From NCBI GenBank assembly GCA_050084515.1, contig CM114275.1, positions 18,972,001-19,036,000 of the forward strand: 64,000 nucleotides of DNA, read 5' to 3'. The notes under the pieces are model-generated. The model was not told where the DNA came from, searched no databases, and worked only from the letters and a program-made list of their open reading frames with translations. Below, piece by piece: positions 45,295-55,639 of the stretch (position 1 is its first letter; every line of letters begins with the position of its first letter). The position numbers were made by a program, and so were the translations under genes. This stretch comes from Blasia pusilla (taxonomy: Eukaryota > Marchantiophyta > Marchantiopsida > Blasiales).

Positions 45295-47050
45295 ATGGGC
45301 ACGAGAGTCATCACGGCGTCCTTTCAGGATTTTGAGAGGCGAAGTAGTGGACATGAGAGTAGCTCTGGAGGGTTTACCCGGAGTGGTGCGAGGTTTTAAG
45401 GGTCTCCACATGAGAAACCACCTGGATCTTCTTTAGTGTCATCTCAGACAAGGGGAGTGTGTAGAGGAGTGTGTTAGTGATCCACCGTATACATTGAGTG
45501 GTCCTACCAGTTGGGCCTACGAGATGGACGACCGGGGTAGAGGACCGCGTAGGTTTTCGCATGTTGTAGGCACTATAGATCTAGACGAATTCATTATGGA
45601 GTTTAGGAGTTGGTATGACTCACACCGGGCTAGGAACTCTGGAGAGTTCAACCCATTTACAGCATGGAATGGTATGTTCCAGCATTTAGAGGATGTGCCC
45701 GTGGACGATTACCATGAGTTCTCCCACATATATGCCCAAGAGATTGACGCATGGTGACTCTACTATGATGCACACTATGTGTCATGGATGTGCCGTTCCT
45801 AGATGAGGAGGAGGAGTGAGGAGAGGCTTCTTCCTCTTCCACTAGCGATGTTTCAGGAGGGGTCACTCGTACTAGAGCACTTGCATTGTCTAGTCGGGTT
45901 TGTCCCAGGTTCAACCAAGTGGTTGAGTTCTTCACTGAGTTGAGGGTGAGCTACCAGGCGGTACGGACGGAGAAAATTTGGAGCATCCACGACTTCCAAT
46001 GGTGCCCCGGATGAGATTTTGTGTGAAGCTTAAACTTGCTTGCGCCGGTTGATCAATGTCACTCAAGGAGTGACATAGGCTCAAGCTATCCAATCAAGGT
46101 ATGCCATGCTGGACCGAACCCTGCGGACACGGGTCCGCGAGGGGGTACTTCTTATGAACATCTCACCTATGTTAAGAGATGTTGTTAGGACTGCCCAGAA
46201 CATTGAGCGCAACATGGCGGAGGAGAGCGTAGCCACCATGGGTTGTGGACGAGAACATTCACGATTGCCTGCACCATCATTGCAGCAATGTGGACTCCAA
46301 GATAGGTCGAATGTGGCACCAAGAGCTCAAGGAGGATACCGGGAGGCCATGCCACAAAGATATGCTCCTTCATATGTGGCTGAGCAGCAGCCCCCTATGA
46401 TTACTTGTTGGTCATGTCATGAAGCCCATCATTAGCATGATTGCACTTGTTAGCATCATGGACGTGTGCCTCAGCATGGAGCAAGAGATGGTGCTAGACC
46501 AGGAGGTTATCAGTGTGAATATTGTCAGAGGTATGGTCACACACCTGAGTTACGTCCCGACCCAGGGCCAGAGAGGGCACCAGAGCGAGTAGCCGGTCCG
46601 AGTGGGCCTAGAGGTCGTACACCAGGTGGTTCCGTTGGGGAATGAGGAGCTGGAATTTCCTGACAGGGTGGTGGAGTTGCTTGTGGAGGAGGTAGAGTCT
46701 CACCACCTAGACGCATCGAGGGAGATGCCAGGCGTGAGGCTCGAATGGCTGCTCCGATACAACAGCTATAGGAGCAGATTGTCATTATGGCATTGATGAA
46801 GTTACCCGATGCTGGATCTGTGGCATTGCCATCATATGGAGCAGCCAGAGATATGGAGAATCCTGGTTGGATGTGCGGGGTTGCCCAAATAGAGGCTGCT
46901 GTAGTTGTGACGTGTGGAGTAGCCCGTAGAGTTGGATTCATAGCGAGAGGAAGCCAGGAAATAGACCAGACTTCCTCACTCTTTCACGTTGTCCGAGGCA
47001 ATGAGGACCCCATCGATGGGTCTCAATTAGAGTTCGCGGAGAGTTGGTGA
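45295..47050 (+). pseudogene. gag, copy B
   Basis: ATG 45295 opens MGTRVITASFQDFERR. The capsid follows, shifted, at 45494-45757 (GPTSWAYEMDDRGRGP, EFNPFTAWNGMFQHLE, DYHEFSHIYAQEIDAW) and further at 46106-46435 (RTRVREGVLLMNISPMLRDV). Two knuckle-like motifs come next: CWSCHEAHH (decayed) and CEYCQRYGHTPEL, where the last Cys is Arg. A Gly/Pro/Arg-rich linker leads to the pol frame. Multiple frameshifts. Confidence 0.8.
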
Positions 47051-47060
47051 TGTTATTGGT

Positions 47061-48845
47061 GTGCAGGCACGGAGGGCAATGGGAGAAAAAAGTGCGACTA
47101 CTCCTATTACTGATGCTCTGGACGAGCATGTGTTGAGTACAATGTTGGGAGCGGCCACGATGGTGTACCGTGCTCCGCTATTTTTTGCTTCCTATGTTAT
47201 GACGTTGGGAGGTATGCGTGTCAAGGTTTTCTGGCTGGCAGCTACGCTGTATGAGCGTGGAGTTAGAGTTCCTGCATCATATTCAGAGGTGATTTCAGAG
47301 GAGGTGATGGACATGCCTTTGCAGCGGATGCTCAGGCCGTCCACGTCAGATTCATGGTAGGCTGTGACTAGACCCGCGATAGAGCGTGCCATGGATTCTC
47401 CAAGTGTTTTGTTGCTGGATAACTAGGGAGAGGTCTTCCAATTGGAAAGTCCAAGAGGTAGAGCTTTTAGTCTGCAACGCGTCTTGTTGGATTCAAGAGC
47501 GCAACCCTTGATGTTGGGGAAAGCGTCATTCAGAGGATTGGGCTTGACGAGAGCCAATGTGGAGAGTTATCCATTCTGGATACAGACATCCTTGGGTGGA
47601 GCAAGTACCACAGAGTATATCACCTGACAGGAGGTCATGGTGAGGATTCGCCCAGGACATCCTATCGATGAGTCCGTGGTGCGAGCCAAGGCGATAGTGA
47701 CTAATGTAGAGTCTTACAACATCTTGGTTGGTGGAGCAATGTTAGATCCGATGGGATTTTCCTTGGATTACTACGAGGAGTCAACATCTTATAGACCAGG
47801 ATGGCAATCAGGTGATGGGCACCTTAGCTCATTACCCTTTCAATTCATAGGTGCAATGATCAAGCAAGGGCTAGGAGAGATGGTGACCTTTACAGCATTT
47901 AGCAATGCCATCACTTGGCCTAGTGATTTGATTGAGGGACATGTCCATGCAAAGAATACTCCCGTTCTTGACATTTCTATGGAGAGGAGTGTTATGGTAG
48001 CCGCATCAGTCCGTGGAGCAGAGGTGCCGCTTTGGGGCTTGATTGAGGAGCTTCAACGCTTAGTCACTGAGCATGTGCAGACCGCGTGGAGCGAGTCGTT
48101 TACACTAGAGAGTGACGGGTCAGAGGAACCCCATGTAGTCAGAAGTGTTGCTATAACCCCTTTGGACACCACCCCGATGGTGTGGTGTATCCCAGAGAAG
48201 GGTTTTTGGGTGTTGGATCTCTTTGGAGCGATGAGCACTCGGTTAGTTGCTGTTTTACAGGCTGGAATGCGCGTGCAACAGTACCTGTATGTGGAGATTG
48301 ATGATGTTGCGAGACACGCTTCACTTCACCATGTGGCGCAGTTATGCCTATGTTTTCCCGACTTGTTGTTTGCGTCCGCCATTCAGGATTACCAAAGTTC
48401 CCTATCGAGGGATATTTCATTGTTGGGGGTGCACGACTTGGAGCGGGTAGGGACCATAAACTTAGTCATTGTTGGATGGCCATGTCAGGGCCAATCAAGT
48501 GCTGGACAGAATAGTGGATTAGCTAACTCTCGGTCCATGTTGTTTTGGGAGATGATGCGGATCTTGCGACGCTTGCAGAAGCATCAGTCTCATCCTCCAG
48601 TATATATTCTGGAGAATGTACCGATTTTGGGGGATTCGAGGTCTTGTGTGGTGACAACTGCACATCAAGTGCGTGCATGGATCGGCCCAGAAGTTTTGTT
48701 GGATGTAGCGAGTGTGGGTTCACGAGCACATCGCTTGCATCTTTGGTGGACCAACTTGGTACCACACGAGGTGGTGCGGAGGACATATGCGAGAGTGGAG
48801 TACCCCTCCGATTTGTTGGTGGATTCTATATTGGATCTGGGCTAG
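47061..48845 (+). pseudogene. Protease fused to DNMT3-like C5-cytosine methyltransferase, copy B
   Basis: A single reading frame of 595 codons, interrupted only by three stops (47358-47360, 47424-47426, 47625-47627). The protease active site reads LLDSRAQPLML near 47487; copy C has DSG there. The flap-side block is YNILVGGAML near 47727. About 150 residues of unknown type follow. Then, numbered from 47637, come motif I DLFGAMST (193-200), motif II YVEIDD, motif IV GWPCQGQSSAG with the catalytic Cys at 283, LFWEMMRIL, motif VI ENV (326-328) and motif VIII SRAHRLHLWWTNL. The order I-IV-VI-VIII-X is the ordinary, non-permuted one. The LFG-x3-T/G-L motif I and the LFWE block resemble DNMT3 rather than plant DRM. 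It should transfer methyl groups to cytosine C5. This copy cannot make the full protein. Confidence 0.88.
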
Positions 48846-49235
48846 ATGATCGATCGATGTTGACTCTGGTCAACAACATTGGCATGCCACGGGCATGCCA
48901 ATCTTCCCTGATTGGTGATTTTTCCCGCTTCCTATGCATTCAAGGAGGCCAGACATGGCTTGGTTTGGGATGACCGAGTACAGAGGTTGGTGGAGCCCAA
49001 CACCGATTCCCCAACCACCTTGTGTGGTACCAAGTTGGTCCACCAAAGATGCAGGAAATGTGCTCCACTCTTACATATGCTTGTTGGGATTCCACTTGTT
49101 GGGAGCTTGCCGATGACAGATGGGATTCCCCATAGGAGTGATGGCAATACTGTCACTATCGAAGGCATCACGATGTCATGTCTTGGGTAAGGTGATGGAC
49201 CTGAACTGCTTGACATGGGTTTCATCTTATGAGTT
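48846..49235 (+). pseudogene. Scrambled methyltransferase C-terminus, copy B
   Basis: 48878-48902 is a perfect 11-bp hairpin. Sequence matching A's tail follows (WDDRVQRLVEPNT, 48980-49010). Then comes an inverted copy (49015-49065) of 48725-48774, and then the closing block around the repeat-to-R-x-x-LG motif (49130-49215), out of frame. The lost function is target recognition and closing of the fold. Confidence 0.7.
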
Positions 49236-49554
49236 TCTGAGAGATCACAGGAGTTGCGTTGGTGAGCCCCATGCCTACGGAGACGGTTGAGGCAATGGCT
49301 GGGGGCAAGACCCGAGAAGATCTACACACCAAGGGTGATTGGGAGAGACACCCTTGGACTTGGGATGTTTTGCAGGTACGCTAGGAGATGGTAGCCACAA
49401 CATCTAGCATGGTTCCGGGTACTACAAATGGAGATCCAATTTTGTTGTTGGCTACAGGGAAGCAGTCGAGTTTTGTTGTCCAAGACGGGGTTGCACCATA
49501 GCAACCACCGACACCCGCGCCAGAGAGTCCTACCGTAGTCACGATGGAGACTTG

Positions 49555-50580
49555 GGAGCCACAAATGGGCCCTAAGTTGACAAGAGGAGAGCGGCAACGG
49601 ATACACCAGTTCCTTAGGAGTTATAGGAGCTGTTTTGCATTTAGTATGCATGATTTGGGTACGTTGAAGGGTCCAGGGATCCGCATTGAGTTGGCGAATG
49701 ACACGCCAATCTTCCCATGACCCTACATGTACAATGACATGGAGAGGGCTCTGATTCATAGTAGCAGCCAGGACTTGGTTGGCGCATGATTAGTGCAGAT
49801 ATTGCATGAAAAGTATGCATCTGCCACTGAAGGATGTGCATGTTAATTGGACAGAGAGGCGGATGTGTGGAGATTACCGACCTATCAATCGGCAGACGAA
49901 GTCTGATAGGTATGCCATGCCCACTCCTGAGGAGATCTATTGATGCTATTAGGCATGGGAAGGATTGCTTGTACCAGTGACGGTTCTTACCATTTGGGTT
50001 AAAGAACGCCCCGGCTGAGTTTCAGAGGGTCATGGATAGGATCTTGGCAGGTCTGGATTTTGCTACGTGTTATATTGATGACATCATAGTCTTTACCGCC
50101 ATGGTTGAGGAGCATGAGCGACATCTAGAGGAGGTGTTTCGACGATTTTAGTTACATGGGTTGAGGTTACATCCAGGCAAGTGCAAGTTCTTCTACGACC
50201 AGATTGAGTACTTGGGTCATACAATATACCCAAGTGGCCTTGGTGTGCTGCAGACAAAGGTAGAGGCTATTTCACGCATTCCACACCTTGTAGATGTGAG
50301 TCGAGTTTGTGCATTCATGGGATTGGCGAACTTCTATCAACGATACTTCAAGGGTTTCTGCTCAATTGCAAAGCCGCTGACCTTGCTAACCAAGGTGGAT
50401 CAAGAGTGGCAGTGGGGGGATGAGCAAGAGAGAGCATTTTAGTTGCTCAAGGATAGATTGACGTCTGCGCCCATATTGAGGAGATTGATTAGGGAGCGTC
50501 CTTTTCAGTTGCATACTGATTGGAGCATGTTGGGGCTTGGAGTTGTGTTCACCCACCATGACGATGATGATAGAGAGTTC
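49555..50580 (+). pseudogene. RT and truncated RNase H, copy B
   Basis: Blocks ETWEPQMGPKLTRGE, FLRSYRSCFAFSMHDLG, MCGDYRPINRQTKSDRYAMP, then a deletion of about 100 bp that removes LDLQAGYHQ (49945-49965). FLPFGLKNAPAEFQRVMDRI and YIDDIIVF follow, then a TAG near 50149 and HPGKCKFFYDQIEYLGHTIY. VCAFMGLANFYQRY and WGDEQERAF lead to a TAG, where copy F has Gln. The RNase H start HTDWS keeps the catalytic Asp. RNase H stops at EFVVA at 50590, fused to integrase through a shared GGTGGC. Confidence 0.85.
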
Positions 50581-51666
50581 GTGGTGGCGAGGCATGCAGA
50601 CTAACGTTGAGCAATTTTTTGCCACGTGCATTGTGTGTGATCGAGTCCGAGCATCGTTCAATGCTCCGACTCCACAGTTGCATCAACTTTCGATCATGGA
50701 TTTAGGTTATAGATGGAGTTTCGATTTTGCACGACCTTTGCCTTTAACGGAGCGCCATAGTCGTTGTGTGTTGGTGATGGTCGAGTACTTCTCGAAGTGG
50801 ATAGAGTTGGTTGCATTGCCTAACAAAGCGGGTGAGGGAGTAGCATATGCCTTCCTAGATTGAGTACTTATGGGGCACCAGCTGAGGTGTTGACAGACCG
50901 GGGTATAGAGTTTCGCCAGGAGTTTCAAGCCTTGTGTGATCAGGCGTTGAAAGACCACCGCACCACTTTGCTAGATCATCTTGAGGCGGATGGACTAGCG
51001 GAGAGGGTTGTGCAGACAGTGAAGAGAGGATTACGCAAGACCTTCATTTGCCATGGTTGGCGATGGGATACAGATTCAGCAGGCACGCATCCTTAGCACG
51101 GTTCTTGCTTTTGTATGCCCTAGAGCCACATTTACCTACGGCCATTCATCGAGATGTTGGTGAGCTGTTGAACCTTGATGACCCTGATGTATGGATGCGA
51201 GCATGTTCTCAGAGGTTTGAGTTGTTTTGGAGAGTGATGCCCATGGCGTTTGAGAACTTGGAGATTGCGCAACATCCGGGGACGTTGAGGTATATGACTA
51301 TTCGGGGTGGTGGTTATCGACCTACTATCCGGATGTTTCATCAGGGAGACTATGTCTACTTGCAGCAGACGGAACCCACAACGTTGGATGTGACTGCACG
51401 GCGGACTATCTTGAGAGTGTGTGAGATTTTGCTCTTATTGGAGGGACGTAATGGTATGGTTTGGAAGGACCATGTGCGTAATTGTGCACCATGTCATCTT
51501 CCGAACATTGACAGTACAGTTGAGATGTATGTTGTGTGCTTCCGTCCGCGGTGTAGTCACTATACTAGTCTATTATGGGTGTTCGAGAGGATGGGATATC
51601 GCATGTTTCACGCCACCTCTCACTAGGATTCTTGAGGGACCATGGATGTGTCCCAGATGTACATAG
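50581..51666 (+). pseudogene. Integrase and PHD finger, copy B
   Basis: Integrase core with D in WSFDFARP, D in LTDRGIEF and E in DGLAERVVQT, the full D,D-35-E set, though a TGA at 50861 and deletions at 50865 and 51030 break the frame. After FHQGDYVYLQQ and TILRVCEI comes the PHD segment (51500-51660): CMLC kept, LVYYGC (first Cys lost), GWDIAC (His to Asp), and an intact WMCPRC end. With copies A and F, all eight PHD ligands are seen at least once. Confidence 0.82.
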
Positions 51667-51835
51667 TGTAGGTAGTTTTACATTCCGACTTGTATGTGTG
51701 ACATGGATGACAAGAAGGCGACTTACGATGGGGCCACATGAGTACCCAACCTTCTTGCTCTTAGCGTCGGAGAGATGTATGTCATGGTAGGTAGGGATAT
51801 ATGGCTATCTGGTTTTAGAGGGACCTAACCAGCAG

Positions 51836-52620
51836 CTAGGGAGAAGATTGGAAAATATTTTTGTACTTCTTGTCTCGTTCTTTGGATGCCATGAGTTAGC
51901 ATGGGATCGTGCATGCTTGTGTGTGTGTTCGGTAATAGTGATGTATGTTGTATAGCGATGTGTATGCGCACGATAGTTGTCACGTCTTTAAGGATAGATT
52001 GGTGAGATCTAGTAGAGCGCCTTCACAAGTTGTGGAGGACAGGCTCACGAGGTCGATGATGACCTGCTGAAGCCTGAGGAAACGAATGGGAAACCTGAAA
52101 GAGCAGGTTTTCCCTTCGTTTCGGCTCATTTGGAGCCATATTGAGGAACTTACTATTTTAGGTAAGTACCATTTTGAGTACATAATCCACTTTATATTTT
52201 TGGTAAGTGACCCTTGACCTCCTACATCAAGTCAAGAGCCAAGGAGGTGACTTGGGAGTATAAGTAACCATGAAGAGAGCTTGGGAGAGGAGAGGGGTAT
52301 ACCTCAAGGAGAGCGAGCTTGAGAGCTCATTCTCTCTTTGTTAAACCTTTTGGCATGAGGCGGCGGAGCTATGGTCCCTTGCCTTGTGAGTGTAACCCAA
52401 GCCTCTCATTAGGAGAGTGGGTTTGGTTTGACATTGAGAGAGACATGTGTGAACTATGATATTGTGAGAGAGATTGGATCTTGATTTATTGGAGATATTT
52501 TGGTAGTTCTTATCTCGTTGTTTAGATGCCATGAGTTAGCATGGGATTGTGCGTGTTTGTGGGTGTGTTCGGTGACAACGATGTATATTGTGTAGCAATA
52601 TGTATGCCCATAACATAGAA
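51836..52620 (+). repeat. Polypurine tract, 3' LTR and repeated LTR start, copy B
   Basis: CTAGGGAGAAGA at 51837-51848 is followed by TGGAAAATATTTTTGTAC (51850). TGTCACGTC lies at 51978 and the LTR block runs to about 52487 (GGATCTTGATTTA). There the segment TTGGAGATATTTTGGTAG begins, a second copy of 51850-51977, running to about 52615. The same head-to-tail arrangement is seen in copy A. Confidence 0.7.
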
Positions 52621-52622
52621 GA

Positions 52623-53350
52623 ACTTGCACTTTCCTAGAAGTAGCTTCAGCCCATTTAAGTGCAATCGTCGAAACACCTCCTCTAGATGTCACTCTTGCT
52701 CCTCAACCGTGGTGCTTAGGACTACGATGTCATCAAGATGACACCTAGAAAAATCGAGACCTGCCAAGATCCTATCCATGACCTTGTGAGACTCAGCCGC
52801 GGCGTTTCTTTACCCAAATGTTAAGAATTTCCACTGGTTCAAACAATCCTTCCCGTGAGGATCGATGCCCAAAGATCCGGCTCAAAGATCTAACGATTTG
52901 AAGATCTTTGCCTGCCCAATAACATCAAAGATACATGCATCTGATAGGCATGGGCATGGCATGCCTATCAGACTTTGTCTGCCGATTGAGGTAGATCCAT
53001 CCAGTTGCCATGCATATTTTTCTTGGCGGGCATGACAACGGCAACCGCATACTCTCCATGCGACATCTCCACTAGTCGTGCTCCAACCAAGTCATGGCTC
53101 CTACATTGAATCAGAGCCCTCTCCATGTCATTGTTCCTGTAGGGTCATCAAAAGATTGTCGCATCGCTCGAAAAATCAATGCGGATCCTTGGACCCTTCA
53201 ACATACCCAAATCATGCATGCTAAATGCAAAACAGCTCCTATAACTCCTAACAAATTGGTGTATCCGGCACCGCTCTCCTCATGTCAACTTAGGGCCCAT
53301 ATTTGGCTCCCAAGTCTCCATCGTGACTACGGTAGGACTCTCCTGCGTGG
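52623..53350 (-). pseudogene. RT fragment, copy C
   Basis: Blocks ETWEPNMGPKL, YRSCFAFSMHDLG, MPAKKNMHGNW, KIF then KDCL-NQWKFL after a deletion of the LDLQAGYHQ segment, then QTLRVGI-type RT text in other frames and LKLLLGKCKFFY at the end. A 13-bp hairpin (52940-52972) replaces the expected sequence after RYAMP. Many stops. Confidence 0.75.
52940..52972. repeat. 13-bp hairpin in copy C RT
   Basis: 52940-52952 and 52960-52972 are perfect reverse complements (TCTGATAGGCATG and its mirror) with a 7-bp loop. Copies A and B have non-palindromic sequence on one side. Confidence 0.93.
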
Positions 53351-53363
53351 GTGTCAGAGGTTG

Positions 53364-54850
53364 CTATGGTGCAACCCCGTCTCGGAGACTAGAACCTGAC
53401 TGCTCCCCTGTAGCCACCTGCAAACTCTGATCTCCATGTGCAGCGCGCGGAACCACGCTCGATGTTGTGGCTAGCATCTCTCGGCGTACCTGCAAAACAT
53501 CCAAAGAAGTCCAACGATGTCTCTCTTGATCACCCTTGGTGTATCGATCTCCTCTGGTCTTGCCCCTAGTCACTGCCGCAACCGTCTCGGTAGGCATGGG
53601 GCATACCAACGCAGTAACTGTAATCTGTCTCAACCTCAAATAATGTTGTTGAGCTACTTCTAAGCTAAAAATCCATATCATGTAGTTCAGGTCCATTTTG
53701 TGACCCAAGATATGACGTCGTGATGCCTCTAATAGTGAGGGTACTACCGTCACTCCTGTGGGAAATCCCATCGCTCGCTCTTACTCATTGGCGTTGGGCT
53801 CCACCAACAGTTGTACCTGGTTATCCCAACCCAAGCCAGGCCTCGCCTCCTTGAATGCATAGGAAGCAAGAAAACTCACCAATGTAGGAAAGGCTGCTCG
53901 TGACATGCCAATCCTGTTGACCACAGTCAACGGATATCGATCATCGTGTCATACTGCCTATGATCCACGACCTGGATCCAGAATAAAATCCACCAACTAA
54001 TGGGAGGGGCGCTCCACCTCATGTGGCACAAAGTTGGTCCACCAAAGATGCGGGCGATGTGCTCGTGAACCTACACTCGCCGCATCCAAAAACATTGTCA
54101 GGTCGATCCATGGGACTGATACTCCTGTAAGTGTCGCAAGATCCGCATCATCTCCCAAAACAACCTAGACCAAGAGTCAGATAACCTGCTACCTCCTCCA
54201 ACACTCGATCGGACCTGACACGACCAACCAGCAATAACCAAATCTATGCTCCCTACCCGCAGGAAGTCCTGCATCCCCAACAATGAAATGTCCCTCGGTA
54301 GGGAACTCTGGTAACCTTGGATGGCGGACAGAGACAAAAATTCGGGAAATCGGAGGGGTAATTGCGCCACATGGTGAAGTGAAGCGCACCTCGCAACATC
54401 ATCAATCTCAACGTACAGGTACGGCTGCACGGGCACTCATATATGCAAAGCAATAGCTAAGCCAATGCAGATCCCTCCAAAGAGATCCAATCCGATAATA
54501 CCCTCCTCTAGGATGTGCCACACAATCGGGGTGGTGTCCAAAGGGGTCATAGTAGCACTCCTTGCTACCTCGGGTTCCTTTGACCCGTCACGCTGTGCTG
54601 CAAACACCTCACTCTAGGCCATCTCCACGTGTCAGATAAACGTCGGAGCTCCTCACTTGAGCCCCACAGCGGTTCCTCTCCTCCACGGAATGATGCGACT
54701 ACCATAACACTCCTTGCCCTAAAAGTGTCCTTTGCATGGACATGCCCCTCAATCAAGTCATGAAATGACGCTGCTAAATGCTGCTAAAGTCGCCATCTCC
54801 CCTGGCCGTCGCTCGATCACTCCACTCGTGAATTGAATGGGTAATGAACA
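53364..54850 (-). pseudogene. DNMT3-like methyltransferase, copy C
   Basis: Follows the protease on the same strand. In order: a linker fragment (54756-54565; IEGHVHAK, SVMVVASFRGG), motif I DLFGGI near 54500 with both glycines, and YVEIDDVARCASLHHVAQL. Then come LVIAGWSCQ (catalytic Cys present, preceding Pro now Ser, near 54245), RLFWEMMRILR, the GSRAHR...WWTN block (54075-54030) and the tail ERAMGFPTGVTVV...RRHILGHKMDLN (53771-53690). A small internal gap removes motif VI. It gives independent support that the domain is part of the family. Confidence 0.8.
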
Positions 54851-54881
54851 TATTTTTCCGTCACTATTAACCCCTAGGACC

Positions 54882-55556
54882 TCACCGTTGTTTCCTACAC
54901 GGCTCGTCCAAAAACCTTATCTTTCTACATAAAAACTTGACCGCCATCCCGGTTTGTCCGATGTTGAGTCCTCCCAACACTGCTCCACCAACCAAGACGT
55001 TGTAGGACTCTGCATGGATCATGATCGCCTTAGCTCGCACCACAAACTCAGCAGTAGGATATCTTGGGCGAATCCTCAGCACGACCTCTTGTCGGGTGAT
55101 AAATTGTGTGGTACTTGCACCACCCAAGGATGTCTGTATCGTGAATGGAAAATGCTCCACATCAGCCCTCGTCAGGACCAAACCCGTGAATGCCGCCTCC
55201 TCCAACATCAAGGGTTGCGCTCCTGAATCTAACAAGATATGTTGCGGACAAAAAAATCTACCCCCTGGACTAAGCAACAAGAAGATCTCCCCCCCCCGGT
55301 TATCCAGCAACACAACCCCTGGAGCAACCATGGCACGCTCTATCGCGGGCCTAGTAGGCATCTCCGCCATCCTTGCAGCCGCAACTTGCCATGAATCTGA
55401 GGTGGACGGCCCAAGCGTCGGCTCCAAGGATAGGTCCATCTCCTCCTCTGCAATCACCTCTAAACGTGATGCAGAAACACCATCTTCACACTCACATAGC
55501 GTAGCGACGAGCCGGAAAACCTCGGCGGGCGTACCTGCCAACATCATAACATTCAA
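54882..55556 (-). pseudogene. Aspartic protease, copy C
   Basis: The best protease copy: 224 open codons with the active site LLDSGAQP (Asp110-Ser-Gly112), QTSLGGASTTQF and YNVLVGGAVL (187-194). It cuts the polyprotein into working parts. An acidic N-terminal stretch precedes it. The open frame begins at a TTG and continues upstream, in the same frame, into text also seen in B (LGASMMV then a stop where B has Tyr). It was therefore translated as part of a longer polyprotein. Confidence 0.85.
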
Positions 55557-55639
55557 AGCAGAAAATAGCGGAGCATGCTACACCATCATGGACGCCCCCA
55601 ACATCGTACTTGACACATATCCCTGAGCATCAAAAATAT

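Larger units (their letters stand above)
43394..52487 (+). mobile_element. Ty3/gypsy copy B, near full length, with DNA methyltransferase
   Basis: The longest copy: LTR from 43394 (lacking the first 8 bases), leader to 45294, gag, protease-methyltransferase, RT, shortened RNase H, integrase, PHD finger, polypurine tract (51836-51848) and 3' LTR. Every domain is present but several are damaged: internal RT deletion near 49950, an RNase H-to-integrase deletion at 50590, an inverted duplication at 49015 and many stops. Confidence 0.92.
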
